Below are positions 24,868-34,136 of a DNA stretch of 64,000 nucleotides, one piece after another (position 1 is the first letter of the stretch; every line of letters starts with the position of its first letter). This DNA is from Neisseria subflava. GTDB lineage: Bacteria > Pseudomonadota > Gammaproteobacteria > Burkholderiales > Neisseriaceae. The notes under the pieces are model-generated. The model worked only from the letters and a program-made list of their open reading frames with translations. It ran no database searches and had not been told where the DNA came from. The stretch spans positions 1,488,001 to 1,552,000 of the forward strand of contig NZ_CP073115.1 in the NCBI RefSeq assembly GCF_024205705.1. Reading direction: 5' to 3'. Made by a program: the position numbers and the translations under genes.

Positions 24868-25692
24868 TTACTTAAACCAAGATTTAATTTTTCCAAACAA
24901 AGACATACTTTGTTTTTCAAACGTTTCTTCCTTCACCGGAGCAGGCTCATCGCGGTAAACTTTCATGCCTGCAAAGGTCTGGGCAACCGGCATGATTTCG
25001 ATGGAATTGACGTTCATCCGCGCCGGACGCTGATAGAGCCATAAAGCGGTATCAGCAATATCTTGCGGCTGGATAAACTCGACATTCTCATAAACCTCGG
25101 CCGCACGCTGATCGTCGCCTTTGAAACGGACATTGGAAAACTCGGTATCGCCGCACAAACCCGGTTCGATATTGGTAATGCGGATATTTTTATCTGCCAA
25201 TTCGGCGCGCAGATTCATACTGAATTGGCGCACAAAAGCCTTAGTTGCACCATAGACATTACTGCCGGAATAAGCATAACTGCCGGCAATCGAACCTAAA
25301 TTGATGATGTAGCCCTGTTTGCGCGCTACCATTTGCGGCAAAATCTGGCGGGTTAGAAAAATCAGGCCGATGATATTGGTTTGAATCATGGTTTCCCAAT
25401 CGCCAAAATCGGCTTTATCAGCGGAATCCAGACCTAAAGCCAAACCGGCGTTGTTGATCAGGCAATCGATTTCAGCTAAATGCTCAGGCAGGCTGTTTAA
25501 AGCGTTTTGAATTGACTCCGTACGAGAAACATCCATTTCCAAAGGGTAAAACTGCTCGCCCAATTCCTCTGCCAACTGCTGCAATTTGTCTTCGCGCCGT
25601 GCCGCGCCAATGACATGATAGCCTGCCGCAACAAAAGTACGGCACATTGCCGCGCCGAATCCTGCCGATGCCCCGGTAATCAAAATTGCCAT
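24868..25692 (-). CDS. Short-chain dehydrogenase/reductase, YdfG-like (274 aa)
   Basis: Rossmann oxidoreductase with GASAGFG at 7-13, NNAG near 80-83 and the catalytic YGATK, preceded by Ser in LGSIAGS. EPGLCGDTEFSNVRFKGD resembles the 3-hydroxy acid dehydrogenase YdfG. A C-terminal tail of about 25 residues (PVKEETFEKQ...KSWFK) exceeds YdfG and is amphipathic. Cofactor and substrate cannot be fixed from sequence. AAAGGA precedes the ATG. It stands alone. Confidence 0.88.
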   Translation of the reverse strand: MAILITGASAGFGAAMCRTFVAAGYHVIGAARREDKLQQLAEELGEQFYPLEMDVSRTESIQNALNSLPEHLAEIDCLINNAGLALGLDSADKADFGDWETMIQTNIIGLIFLTRQILPQMVARKQGYIINLGSIAGSYAYSGSNVYGATKAFVRQFSMNLRAELADKNIRITNIEPGLCGDTEFSNVRFKGDDQRAAEVYENVEFIQPQDIADTALWLYQRPARMNVNSIEIMPVAQTFAGMKVYRDEPAPVKEETFEKQSMSLFGKIKSWFK

Positions 25693-25824
25693 ATCGTTTC
25701 CTTTCTGTACTCGTTTCAGACTTGGGTTTAAGGTATGATAACGCCTTATCAGACGGCCTGAGAGTTTGGCCGGCTGATTTTAAATTTAACGATAATCATA
25801 TCATTACAATAGGACACACTCCAT

Positions 25825-26286
25825 ATGAAAACCCGTTTTCTCCCTGTTGCTTTGGCAGCAGTGGCGCTTACCCTTTCCGCCTGCGGCGGCAGCAGCGCGC
25901 CTTCCCAGCCTAAAGGCCCTATTTCCGAAGACCGTACGGCCGCGTTCAAATCCATGATGCCTGAGTTTACCCGCATGGGCAAAATGGTCAAAGACGAAGA
26001 GCCTTACGACGTAGAAAAATTCAAACAAGCCGCCGCAACCTTCGCCGAAAACAGCAAAAAACCGTTCACCCTGTTTGAATCCGACCCTCAAGGCAACGGC
26101 CGCGCCCTGCCTGCCATCTGGACAGACACAGCCACATTCAAAGCCGAAGAAGAAAAATTCGTCGCTGCAGTTGAGAAACTCAACGCCGCCGCCCAAACTG
26201 GCAAATTGGAAGAAATCAAAGCCGCTTACGGCGAAACCGGTGCAAGCTGCAAATCTTGCCACGACACATTCCGCGGTCCGGAATAA
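25825..26286 (+). CDS. cycP: Lipoprotein cytochrome c' (153 aa)
   Basis: The signal peptide ends in the lipobox LSAC (C20), so the protein is membrane-tethered. The mature part is a four-helix bundle with the haem motif CKSCHDTF near the C-terminus, the cytochrome c' arrangement. Neisserial cytochrome c' protects against nitric oxide. The spacer before it holds one DUS copy and A/T-rich DNA (GATAATCATATC) but no clear operator. A DUS-type terminator follows. Confidence 0.92.
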   Translation: MKTRFLPVALAAVALTLSACGGSSAPSQPKGPISEDRTAAFKSMMPEFTRMGKMVKDEEPYDVEKFKQAAATFAENSKKPFTLFESDPQGNGRALPAIWTDTATFKAEEEKFVAAVEKLNAAAQTGKLEEIKAAYGETGASCKSCHDTFRGPE

Positions 26287-26671
26287 GGCTTAAAGCAATA
26301 AAGGCCGTCTGAAATATCATTTTTAGACGGCCTTTTCTTCAACTGCCTTCAAACCTTTCTATATCGACTTTATATTTTGCATTTCATGTTTTTTACCGGT
26401 TTCATTTGAAACCGACGGCTCAATTCACATAGCGCAATCAAATTTTCTTCTTCCGGCTGTTTAAATTCAATTAAATCTCCCCTTTTCTCGATCAACCCAA
26501 TTCAAATTCAGACCTGCTTTATCTTTTCAGCCAGATTAATCATATGCGGTTGGATTATCTCCTGAAACAAGAATCTACTTTATTTTTTAACAAATAAAAA
26601 CCATTATCAAAATATTTGTAAAGTTTAATAATATGTTATACAGTAGCAGCTTCGTTTCTGAGGTAACTATC
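26287..26671 (+). other. Regulatory/gene-free region upstream of tdfH
   Basis: It starts with the cycP terminator: AAAGGCCGTCTGAAA and TTTAGACGGCCTTTT at 26300-26336, with one degenerate base in the second arm. It then becomes markedly A/T-rich. A Zur-like dyad overlaps its 3' end. No coding capacity or RNA is recognised. Confidence 0.6.
26634..26648 (+). promoter_or_regulatory. Candidate Zur operator of tdfH
   Basis: TGTTATACAGTAGCA has one exact half-site of the neisserial Zur box TGTTATnnnATAACA and two mismatches in the other. It ends 23 bases before the tdfH start. Zur repression is the known control of TdfH. Confidence 0.5.
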
Positions 26672-29434
26672 ATGAATCCGAATTTCAAATTAAATCTACT
26701 AACATTATCTTTACTGGCTATAACCAGTATCGCACACGCAGAAGAAGAGTTTTCAACTCAAGAGCTTGATGAAATTCAAGTCAAAGGTAAACACATTGCA
26801 AAAGAGAAAAAAGTTTTTACCGAAGGCCAAGCCAAAAGTTCGCGTGAACGCGTTTATCAATCCAGCGAAAACATCGATACCATTGTTCGGAGCATGCCCG
26901 GCGTTTTCACCCAACAAGACAAGGGATCGGGGGTATTGGCGGTCAATATCCGTGGCGATAGCGGTTTGGGACGCGTCAATACGATGGTTGACGGCGTAAC
27001 CCAAACCTTCTATTCCACTTCCGCCGATGCCGGACGCAGCGGCAGCTCCTCACAATTCGGTACGGCACTGGATCCCAATTTTATTGCCGGCGTCGATGTA
27101 ACCAAAGGCAGTTTCTCGGGTGCCAACGGCATCAATACCTTATCCGGTACAGCCAATTTCCGTACTTTACGGGTAGACGATATGGTACACGGAAACAATA
27201 CCTTCGGCCTCTTGACCAAAGGATTGACCGGCACAAACAGCACCAAAAGCAACTTTATGGCAACCGGAGCTGTACAAAAATGGTTTGACAGCGGTGCGCG
27301 CCTTGGCGCGTTATATGGTTACAGCCACCGTAATGTCGAGCAAAACTATAAAGTGGGCGGCGGCGGTCAGCGTATCGGCAATTTTGGCGAGGAATATCTG
27401 GACCGTAAAAAACAAGAATATTTTGAGAGCAACTTATTGAAATTCGACCAAGAACAAAATCTCTGGGTTCGTGACTTTTCCAAACGCAATGCGGTCGGTA
27501 AAAGCTATTGGGACTACCCTTTCTCCAAAAAATATAACGATCCTGAGGTTTTGCAAAGAGATTATGTCGATGACTTGGAAAGAAGCTGGAAAGAGAATTT
27601 GGCACCGCAATGGGATCTGACACCTATCGACCCTACCAGCCTGCAACAACGCTCAAACAGCCATTTGGTCAAAGTGGAATACGAAAACGACAACAACAAG
27701 CTGGATCTTCAGCTTCGTACCATGAACAACCGTATCGGCAGCCGCAAAGTAGAAAACCGCAACTATCAAGCCAATTACAACTTAAACATTGGCGATTATG
27801 TCGATTTAAACGTGTTGGCCGCCCATAATTTGGGAAAACAAAAATATCCGAAAAACTCACGTTTTTCAGGATGGGGGCTGCTTGATTATTTAGAAACCAA
27901 AAACACAGCCAATCTTTTGGACATCAACAACAGCTTTTCTTTCAAACTTCCCCAAAAAACAGATTTAAAAGCTACTGTCGGTTTCAATTTCTTTAAAAAC
28001 CAATACAGTAAAAACCGTTTTCCGGAAGAGCTGAGCCTATTTTACGACGGCCCGGATCAAGATGCCGGCCTGTACAGCTTTTTAGGCCGCTTCAAAGGCG
28101 ACAAAGGAATATTTCCTCAGAAATCAACCATATTGCAACCTTCAGGCCAGCAAAAATTCAATACGTTCTATTTTGATACTTCCTTGAAAAAAGGCATTTA
28201 TCAATTGAATTACAGCGCCAATATGGTCAACTACCGCTACAAGGGCGAATATACCGACTACTTCAATACCCAAGAAGACTTTAAAAAAGCATTTGGAGAA
28301 GATTCTGAAATTTATAAACAGCATTGCACGCCAAGCTGCGACCTTTACGAACCGGTTTATACCAAATCCGGTAAAAAGCATGCGGTAAACCATTCGGTGG
28401 CATTAAACATCAATGTCAACGACTACTTTATGCCGTTTATCAGCTATTCGCGTACGCATAGAATGCCAAATATTCAAGAAATGTATTTTTCACAAATCGG
28501 CGACTCAGGCGTCAATACCGCCCTCAAACCGGAACAGGCCAATACTTATCAAATAGGCTTCAATACCTTCAAAAAAGGGATTTTCAAGCCGGACGATGTA
28601 TTGGGTTTCAAACTGGTCGCCTATCGCAGCAGAATCAACAACTATATCCACAATGTTTATGGCAAATGGTGGGATTTGGATAAAGCACCCAGCTGGGTAA
28701 CCAGCACCGGCCTGCAATACTCTATCCAGCATCGAAACTACGCCAAACCTGTCCATAAAAATGGTTTGGAAGTGGAAATGAACTATGATTTCGGCCGCTT
28801 TTTTACCACCCTGTCTTACGCCTATCAAAAAACCAACCAGCCGACCAATTATAGCGATGCCAGCGAATCGCCCCGCAACTCTTCTAAAGAAGACCAAATC
28901 AAACAAGGCTACGGCTTAAGCAAAATTTCCCGCTTACCCCGAGATTACGGTCGGTTTGAATTGGGCTCACGTTGGTTGGGCAACAAATTGACCATCGGCG
29001 GCATTATGCGCTATTACAGCAAAAGTACACGGGCGACGACTGAGGAGGAATTTGTTGACGGTACAACCGGCGCCAATACCTACTCTTCACACCAAATGGG
29101 CAGAAGGGTGATCAAAAAAACAGAAAGCATCAACAGACAGCCGATGATTTTTGATTTCTATGCCAATTATGAACCGAAGAAAAACCTTATCCTTCGTTTC
29201 GACATTCAAAATGCGTTCAATAAACGCTATATCGACCCTTTGGATGCTGCAAACGATGCCGCAACCCAGCGCTATTTCAGTGTATTTGAAAGAAAAGGTG
29301 GTTTAGATGATGAGGAAGTCGAATGTGATGCCAACGGTTTATGCAACGGCAAATATGGCGGCACGACACGCTCCGTCTTGAACAACTACGCACGAGGCAG
29401 GACTTTGCTGTTTACCATCAGTTATAAGTTCTAA
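26672..29434 (+). CDS. tdfH: TonB-dependent zinc/calprotectin receptor TdfH (CbpA) (920 aa)
   Basis: Outer-membrane receptor. A signal peptide ends at IAHA (about residue 23); a TonB box (LDEIQVKG) follows, then the plug with VFTQQDKGSGVLAVNIRGDSG (read in parts) and a long beta-barrel ending ...FTISYKF. It resembles meningococcal NMB1497/TdfH across the whole length and matches its size (about 921). In meningococcus and gonococcus this receptor strips zinc from calprotectin. Start at 26672 has GAGGT eight bases upstream; a longer frame begins inside the Zur-like box. Two Cys pairs (CTPSC; CDANGLC) probably form loop disulfides. Confidence 0.9.
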   Translation: MNPNFKLNLLTLSLLAITSIAHAEEEFSTQELDEIQVKGKHIAKEKKVFTEGQAKSSRERVYQSSENIDTIVRSMPGVFTQQDKGSGVLAVNIRGDSGLGRVNTMVDGVTQTFYSTSADAGRSGSSSQFGTALDPNFIAGVDVTKGSFSGANGINTLSGTANFRTLRVDDMVHGNNTFGLLTKGLTGTNSTKSNFMATGAVQKWFDSGARLGALYGYSHRNVEQNYKVGGGGQRIGNFGEEYLDRKKQEYFESNLLKFDQEQNLWVRDFSKRNAVGKSYWDYPFSKKYNDPEVLQRDYVDDLERSWKENLAPQWDLTPIDPTSLQQRSNSHLVKVEYENDNNKLDLQLRTMNNRIGSRKVENRNYQANYNLNIGDYVDLNVLAAHNLGKQKYPKNSRFSGWGLLDYLETKNTANLLDINNSFSFKLPQKTDLKATVGFNFFKNQYSKNRFPEELSLFYDGPDQDAGLYSFLGRFKGDKGIFPQKSTILQPSGQQKFNTFYFDTSLKKGIYQLNYSANMVNYRYKGEYTDYFNTQEDFKKAFGEDSEIYKQHCTPSCDLYEPVYTKSGKKHAVNHSVALNINVNDYFMPFISYSRTHRMPNIQEMYFSQIGDSGVNTALKPEQANTYQIGFNTFKKGIFKPDDVLGFKLVAYRSRINNYIHNVYGKWWDLDKAPSWVTSTGLQYSIQHRNYAKPVHKNGLEVEMNYDFGRFFTTLSYAYQKTNQPTNYSDASESPRNSSKEDQIKQGYGLSKISRLPRDYGRFELGSRWLGNKLTIGGIMRYYSKSTRATTEEEFVDGTTGANTYSSHQMGRRVIKKTESINRQPMIFDFYANYEPKKNLILRFDIQNAFNKRYIDPLDAANDAATQRYFSVFERKGGLDDEEVECDANGLCNGKYGGTTRSVLNNYARGRTLLFTISYKF

Positions 29435-29470
29435 ACCTATCTATCAGTATTCTTAATATTGCACTGATTA

Positions 29471-29503
29471 AAAAGCCGACAAACACAATGTTTACCGGCT
29501 TTT
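29471..29503 (+). terminator. tdfH terminator
   Basis: AAAAGCCG(A)CAAAC pairs with GTTT(A)CCGGCTTTT, a hairpin with no uptake sequence. Confidence 0.75.
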
Positions 29504-29544
29504 CTCAATATATTCTCAAAATTTTCTTCATCTATACACAACAA

Positions 29545-29570
29545 AAAACCTGCCCTTTCGGGCAGGTTTT
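29545..29570 (-). terminator. ackA terminator (bidirectional)
   Basis: AAAACCTGCCC and GGGCAGGTTTT form a near-perfect stem around TTTC, with A-run and T-run on the two sides. Confidence 0.85.
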
Positions 29571-29583
29571 CAATAATGACGGA

Positions 29584-30780
29584 TTACAGGCCGCTCAGAC
29601 GGGCAGTATCGTGTGCAATCATCAATTCTTCATTGGTAGGAATCACAACGGCAACAGCTTTGCTGTCGGTAGTGGTAATCACACCGGCATTGCCGAAGCG
29701 GGCTTTCAGGTTGGCTTCTTGGTCAATGTGCAGACCGAGGAAGCCCAAGTAACCCAATACGCGTTCGCGGATGATGTCGGAGTTTTCACCGATACCGCCG
29801 GTGAAGACCAATGCGTCCAAACCGCCTGCCGCTACTGTCATGCTGCCAATGTATTTAGCCAAGCGGTAGATGAAGATTTCTAGAGCCAGTTTGGCACCTG
29901 CGTGGCCGTTGGCAGCTTCTTCTTCGATGGTACGGCAGTCATTGGACAAACCTGAAATACCGAGCAGACCTGATTTTTTGTTCAGCATTTCGGTGATTTG
30001 GGCGATGGTCATGTTGGCATTTTCAGCCAAGAAGCTGAACACTGCGGGATCGATGTCGCCGCTGCGGGTACCCATTACCAAACCTTCCAGCGGGGTCAGG
30101 CCCATGCTGGTATCGCGTGATTCGCCGTTGGCGACGGCGGTAATAGATGCGCCGTTACCCAAGTGGGCAATCACCATGCGCAGGTCTTTTTTGTCTTTGC
30201 CGAGGAAACGGGCGGTTTCATCGGAAACGTAGCGGTAACTGGTACCGTGCGCGCCGTAACGACGCAAGCCGTATTTTTCATACAGTTCATGTGGAATAGC
30301 GTAGGTGTAGGCATGTTCCGGCATGGTTTGGTGGAAGGCGGTGTCGAATACGACAACGTTAGGCAGACCTTTGAAGATGCTTTGTGCGGCACGCAGACCC
30401 AAGAGGTGCGCAGGGTTGTGCAGGGGAGCGAGCGGGATACATTTTTCGATGCCAGCGATAACTTCGTCGTCAACGAGGATGGATTCGCTGTACAGTTCGC
30501 CGCCGCTGACGACGCGGTGACCGATGGCGCCGATGCGGCTGTCGAGACCGTGGGCTTTGAGTTCTTCCATCAGGGCTTCAACTGCGCCGGTGTGGTCAGG
30601 CTTGGCAGATAGGTCGACTTTATGTTTTTCGCCGTTGAATTTAAAGGTGATGTAGGCATCAGGCAGATTGAGCTTTTCTGCCAGGCAGCTCAGCAATACT
30701 TCGCCGCTGTCGTTATCCAATACGGCACCTTTGAGGGAAGAGCTACCGCAGTTCAAAACCAAGATTAATTTTTGTGACAT
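29584..30780 (-). CDS. ackA: Acetate kinase (398 aa)
   Basis: Interconverts acetyl phosphate + ADP and acetate + ATP. ASKHA-fold signatures are LVLNCGSSSLKGAVL near 6-20, the HRVVSGG near 87-93, FDTAFHQTMP near 147-156 and GTRSGDIDP near 236-244. Length matches the family (about 400). The start MSQKLILVLN at 30780 has AAGGAG seven bases upstream; a 45-residue upstream extension is not family-like. No pta gene is adjacent. Confidence 0.96.
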   Translation of the reverse strand: MSQKLILVLNCGSSSLKGAVLDNDSGEVLLSCLAEKLNLPDAYITFKFNGEKHKVDLSAKPDHTGAVEALMEELKAHGLDSRIGAIGHRVVSGGELYSESILVDDEVIAGIEKCIPLAPLHNPAHLLGLRAAQSIFKGLPNVVVFDTAFHQTMPEHAYTYAIPHELYEKYGLRRYGAHGTSYRYVSDETARFLGKDKKDLRMVIAHLGNGASITAVANGESRDTSMGLTPLEGLVMGTRSGDIDPAVFSFLAENANMTIAQITEMLNKKSGLLGISGLSNDCRTIEEEAANGHAGAKLALEIFIYRLAKYIGSMTVAAGGLDALVFTGGIGENSDIIRERVLGYLGFLGLHIDQEANLKARFGNAGVITTTDSKAVAVVIPTNEELMIAHDTARLSGL

Positions 30781-31016
30781 TTTTATGCTCCTTGAGGTTT
30801 CAGACGGCATTTTTTGTCGGGGCCTGACTGCTGCTCCGGCTATGTTGCACCCCTTGTGGGACGTAGTGGGTAGCGGTCTGAACAGATTAACAAAGTAAAC
30901 GTCGTATTCTAACAAAAAATGTAATCGGCTGCTTGACTTAATATTTGATGTAAAATGGACGGAATTTTATTTTAAGCCGTCTGAAAAAATGACGGCGTTT
31001 TTGAAGATTTCCCGAT

Positions 31017-31322
31017 ATGCATTATTTCAGTATCCACACTCAAGACGGCGAACACGCCGGATTTTTTATTATGTTAGCAGATGATGAATCGCAAAATCCG
31101 CCGCAAAGCGGACGCTTCGCAATCAAGCTGCAAAGCGAAGACGCAGCCGAAGCAGCGGTATTGTCGCCTTTTGAGCAAACCGATATCCCACAATACTGGC
31201 GCGTGGTTAAAGACCGTATCGAATTGTTTTTTGATGATAAAAATATCGGTGCGTTGCGCAACGAATATCTGACCATCAACGGTAAAACCTTTATCCTGAC
31301 CGATTTGACCGGAGCGATGTAA
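31017..31322 (+). CDS. Conserved protein of unknown function upstream of ccoS (101 aa)
   Basis: No family is recognised. It is a soluble protein of mixed beta/alpha pattern beginning MHYFSIHTQDGEHAGFFIML. Its stop overlaps the ccoS start as TAATG, so it is likely the first gene of a coupled three-gene unit with ccoS and the MFS gene. The upstream region has a TTGACT...TAAAAT pair with a spacer too short for a normal promoter. Confidence 0.7.
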   Translation: MHYFSIHTQDGEHAGFFIMLADDESQNPPQSGRFAIKLQSEDAAEAAVLSPFEQTDIPQYWRVVKDRIELFFDDKNIGALRNEYLTINGKTFILTDLTGAM

Positions 31323-31510
31323 TGGAAAGTATGTTTATCCTTGTCCCCATCAGCATTATTTTGGCCTTTATCATCGGCTGGTTTTTCTGGTGGTCGGGTA
31401 AAAACGGACAGTTTGACGACCTTGAAGGACCTGCGCACCGCATTTTGATGGACGACGACTCCACTGAAAAACTGATCGAAAAAGACGAAGACAAAGAATC
31501 CAAACGATGA
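31322..31510 (+). CDS. ccoS: cbb3-type oxidase assembly protein CcoS (62 aa)
   Basis: A 62-residue membrane protein with one N-terminal helix (FILVPISIILAFIIGWFFWW) and the diagnostic GQFDDLEGPAHRILMDDD. CcoS is needed for insertion of haem and copper cofactors into the cbb3 oxidase. Start and stop overlap both neighbours (TAATG with the 101-aa gene, ATGA with the MFS gene). The other ccoG and fixH genes lie about 25 kb away. Confidence 0.93.
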   Translation: MESMFILVPISIILAFIIGWFFWWSGKNGQFDDLEGPAHRILMDDDSTEKLIEKDEDKESKR

Positions 31511-32823
31511 GCCTTAAAAAAGACAATCTGAATTTCCACACGACCCGCCGTTTTGCGCCGCTCTTTGGGACGCAGTTTTTGGGCGCGTTGAACGATAATA
31601 TGTTCAAAACCGCATTATTCGTGATGATCAGTTTTTACGGTTTGGGTAAAAACGACTTTCTGCCGCCCAGCCAAATGCTGAATTTGGGTGCGATGCTGTT
31701 TATCCTGCCCTACTTCCTGTTTTCCGCGCTGTCAGGACAACTGAGCAACAAATTCGATAAAGCCGTTTTGGCGCGTTGGATCAAGCTGTTGGAAATCATC
31801 ATCATGGCAGTGGCGGCGTATGGCTTCTACATCCAATCCGCGCCTTTGCTTTTAATCTGCCTGTTTTGCATGGGTACGCAATCGACCTTGTTCGGCCCTC
31901 TGAAATATGCCATTTTGCCCGATTACCTCAACGACAAAGAGCTGATTATGGGCAACAGCCTGATTGAATCGGGTACGTTTATCGCCATTTTACTCGGCCA
32001 AATTTTGGGCACTGCAGTCGCAGGCGTTCCGCCGTATATTGTCGGCGGTTTAGTATTATTGGTCGCCATCGGCGGCACGATGACCAGCCTGTTTATGCCG
32101 TCTGTACCCGCTAAAATGCCGGACACAAAAATCGAATGGAACATCATCAAAGGTACGAATTCACTGATTCGTGAAGCGGCGGCCAATCGTCCCGTATTTA
32201 CTTCCATCATCGGTATTTCATGGTTTTGGTTTGTCGGCTCGGTTTATACCACCCAACTGCCGACGTTCACGCAAATCCATTTGGGCGGCAACGATAATGT
32301 GTTCAACCTGATGTTGGCGCTGTTCTCCATCGGCATCGCTATCGGCTCGGTATTATGCGCCAAACTCAGCCACGAACGCCTGATTTTGGGCTTGGTTACC
32401 ATCGGCACTCTGGGACTGACCGTCTGTGGATTATTGCTGGTGTGGCTGACCCAAGGCCAACGCTTTACCGAATTAAACGGCATTATCTGGTTTTTATCGC
32501 AAGCCCAAGCGTATCCGATTATGCTCGTGATGTCGACCATCGGCTTTTTCGGCGGCTTCTTCTCCGTACCGCTCTACACTTGGCTGCAAACTGCCAGCAG
32601 CGAAACATTCCGCGCCCACGCCGTCGCTGCCAACAACATCATCAACGGCGTGTTTATGGTATCGGCTGCCATTCTGAGCGCGGTTTTGCTGATGTTGTTT
32701 GACAGCATTACGCTGCTGTATTTGATTGTTGCCGTGGGTAATCTTCCGTTGATTGTTTACCTCATCAAACGAGAACCAAAATTTATCGGGGATTTGACCG
32801 CTTTATTGAAAATCAGCAAATAA
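31507..32823 (+). CDS. LplT-like MFS transporter (438 aa)
   Basis: Twelve-span MFS protein with FGTQFLGALNDNMFKTALFV at the N-terminus, the pattern of the lysophospholipid flippase LplT and the first part of Aas-type fusions. In E. coli LplT brings lysophospholipids in for reacylation by Aas. Here an AMP-binding ligase lies 3 kb downstream, not fused. A role in phospholipid repair is inferred from homology. The ATG overlaps the ccoS stop. Confidence 0.85.
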   Translation: MSLKKDNLNFHTTRRFAPLFGTQFLGALNDNMFKTALFVMISFYGLGKNDFLPPSQMLNLGAMLFILPYFLFSALSGQLSNKFDKAVLARWIKLLEIIIMAVAAYGFYIQSAPLLLICLFCMGTQSTLFGPLKYAILPDYLNDKELIMGNSLIESGTFIAILLGQILGTAVAGVPPYIVGGLVLLVAIGGTMTSLFMPSVPAKMPDTKIEWNIIKGTNSLIREAAANRPVFTSIIGISWFWFVGSVYTTQLPTFTQIHLGGNDNVFNLMLALFSIGIAIGSVLCAKLSHERLILGLVTIGTLGLTVCGLLLVWLTQGQRFTELNGIIWFLSQAQAYPIMLVMSTIGFFGGFFSVPLYTWLQTASSETFRAHAVAANNIINGVFMVSAAILSAVLLMLFDSITLLYLIVAVGNLPLIVYLIKREPKFIGDLTALLKISK

Positions 32824-32847
32824 GACCGTCTGAAATATATCCCCACC

Positions 32848-32896
32848 ATGCACATTTTCACTGTTCAATCGCGTGGACAGCTTGTGCATAAATCAG
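32848..32896 (+). repeat. Direct repeat copy 1 with DnaA box TGTGCATAA
   Basis: Shares 37 of 49 positions with the copy at 32967, including ATGCACATTTTC at its start and ATAAATCAG at its end. TGTGCATAA at 32883-32891 is the complement of TTATGCACA, a consensus DnaA box. Confidence 0.7.
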
Positions 32897-32966
32897 ATTA
32901 CTGTCTGATTTAAAATTAAAAAACACATCTGCCTAAATTTTAAGCACAACTTTACTCCCAAACAAA

Positions 32967-33015
32967 ATGCACATTTTCCCCAAACAAGCGTGTGCAAAGG
33001 CTGTGAATAAATCAG
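32967..33015 (+). repeat. Direct repeat copy 2 with DnaA box TGTGAATAA
   Basis: Second copy, 119 bases from the first. TGTGAATAA at 33002-33010 is the complement of TTATTCACA, again a consensus DnaA box in the same orientation. Confidence 0.7.
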
Positions 33016-33145
33016 CTTATTCATTGATATTTCAAAGAAAAACGATATTTGATTAATTTTTAGGCAGTTTATTAAAGGCCGTCTGAAACCTTTTTCAGAC
33101 GGCCTGAGAGTATAATAACCACCTACCTAATAGTTCCCAAACGAT

Positions 33146-34126
33146 ATGATTTATCCATGGCATGAAACCCAATGGCAACAGCTCGCCGCCCATTGGCAAA
33201 ACCGACCTAACGCTTGGCTGTTTACCGGCAAAGAAAATACCGGTAAAACCGAGTTTGCCCGCTTTGTCGCGCAGGCATTGCTGTGCGAATCGCCCAAATC
33301 CGGCCATGAGCCATGCGGCGAATGCGCTTCGTGCCATTTGTTCAACCAAAACACGCATCCCGACTTTTACGAACTCACGCCGGAAATTCCCGAAGGCGAG
33401 GCAACGGGACGCAAACTCCTGCAAATCAAAATCGATGCCGTGCGCGATATTGTGGAAAACATTTACCTAACCGCTGTCCGCGGCGGCCTGCGCGTGGTAT
33501 TGGTGCATCCGGCGGAAAGCATGAACACACAGGCGGCAAACGGTTTGTTAAAAGCTTTGGAAGAGCCGCCGCAACACGTCGTTTTCCTGCTCGTTACCCA
33601 CGCTCGCGACAAACTCCTGCCCACCATTAAAAGCCGTTGCCGCCAGATGGTACTGCCCTCGCCTACCCATGAGCAGGCTGCGGCATATCTGCGCCAACAG
33701 GGCGTGGAAAATGCCGAAGCTTTGTTGGCGTTTCACAGCGGCGCTCCTTTATTCACGCCGACTCCCGAATTGGACACACTGCGCGAAGAGTTGCTGACGC
33801 TGCTGGCTGCCCCGCGCCTGTTGGCCATACTCGACTATGCCGCCGCGTTCGACAAACAAAAACAACCGCTGGCCGTTTTCATCGACTGGCTGCAAAAGTG
33901 GCTGATGGATGTCGGCTTGGCACAACAAAGCATGGCACCGCTTTATTATCCGCACCATGCACAAGCCCTGCTTCAGACGGCCTCTAAAACCGATTCACGC
34001 AAGCTGTTTGCCCTATTGGGCCGTCTGAACGCGCTCAACCCTTACGGATACCATACCTTGAGTGTTAAAATGCAGCTTGAGTATCTGCTTATCGAATATT
34101 TAGATTTTTGGCAAAACAAACCCTAA
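33146..34126 (+). CDS. holB: DNA polymerase III subunit delta' (326 aa)
   Basis: Clamp-loader subunit. It has a modified P-loop GKENTGKTEF near 29-38, the zinc module CGECASCHLF near 56-65, and the conserved NTQAANGLLKALEEPP near 130-145, with SRCRQM after it. Length matches (E. coli 334). Downstream pilZ follows 10 bases after the stop, a gene order seen in many Proteobacteria (holB-pilZ-tatD). Confidence 0.95.
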   Translation: MIYPWHETQWQQLAAHWQNRPNAWLFTGKENTGKTEFARFVAQALLCESPKSGHEPCGECASCHLFNQNTHPDFYELTPEIPEGEATGRKLLQIKIDAVRDIVENIYLTAVRGGLRVVLVHPAESMNTQAANGLLKALEEPPQHVVFLLVTHARDKLLPTIKSRCRQMVLPSPTHEQAAAYLRQQGVENAEALLAFHSGAPLFTPTPELDTLREELLTLLAAPRLLAILDYAAAFDKQKQPLAVFIDWLQKWLMDVGLAQQSMAPLYYPHHAQALLQTASKTDSRKLFALLGRLNALNPYGYHTLSVKMQLEYLLIEYLDFWQNKP

Positions 34127-34136
34127 CAGGTAATAA

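Larger units (their letters stand above)
32824..33145. other. Gene-free region with paired DnaA-box repeats, upstream of holB
   Basis: An A/T-rich 322-base region. It holds two 49-base imperfect direct repeats (32848-32896 and 32967-33015), each with a perfect DnaA-box consensus, and a DUS inverted pair at 33076-33105. No ORF with a ribosome site is visible. Confidence 0.7.
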
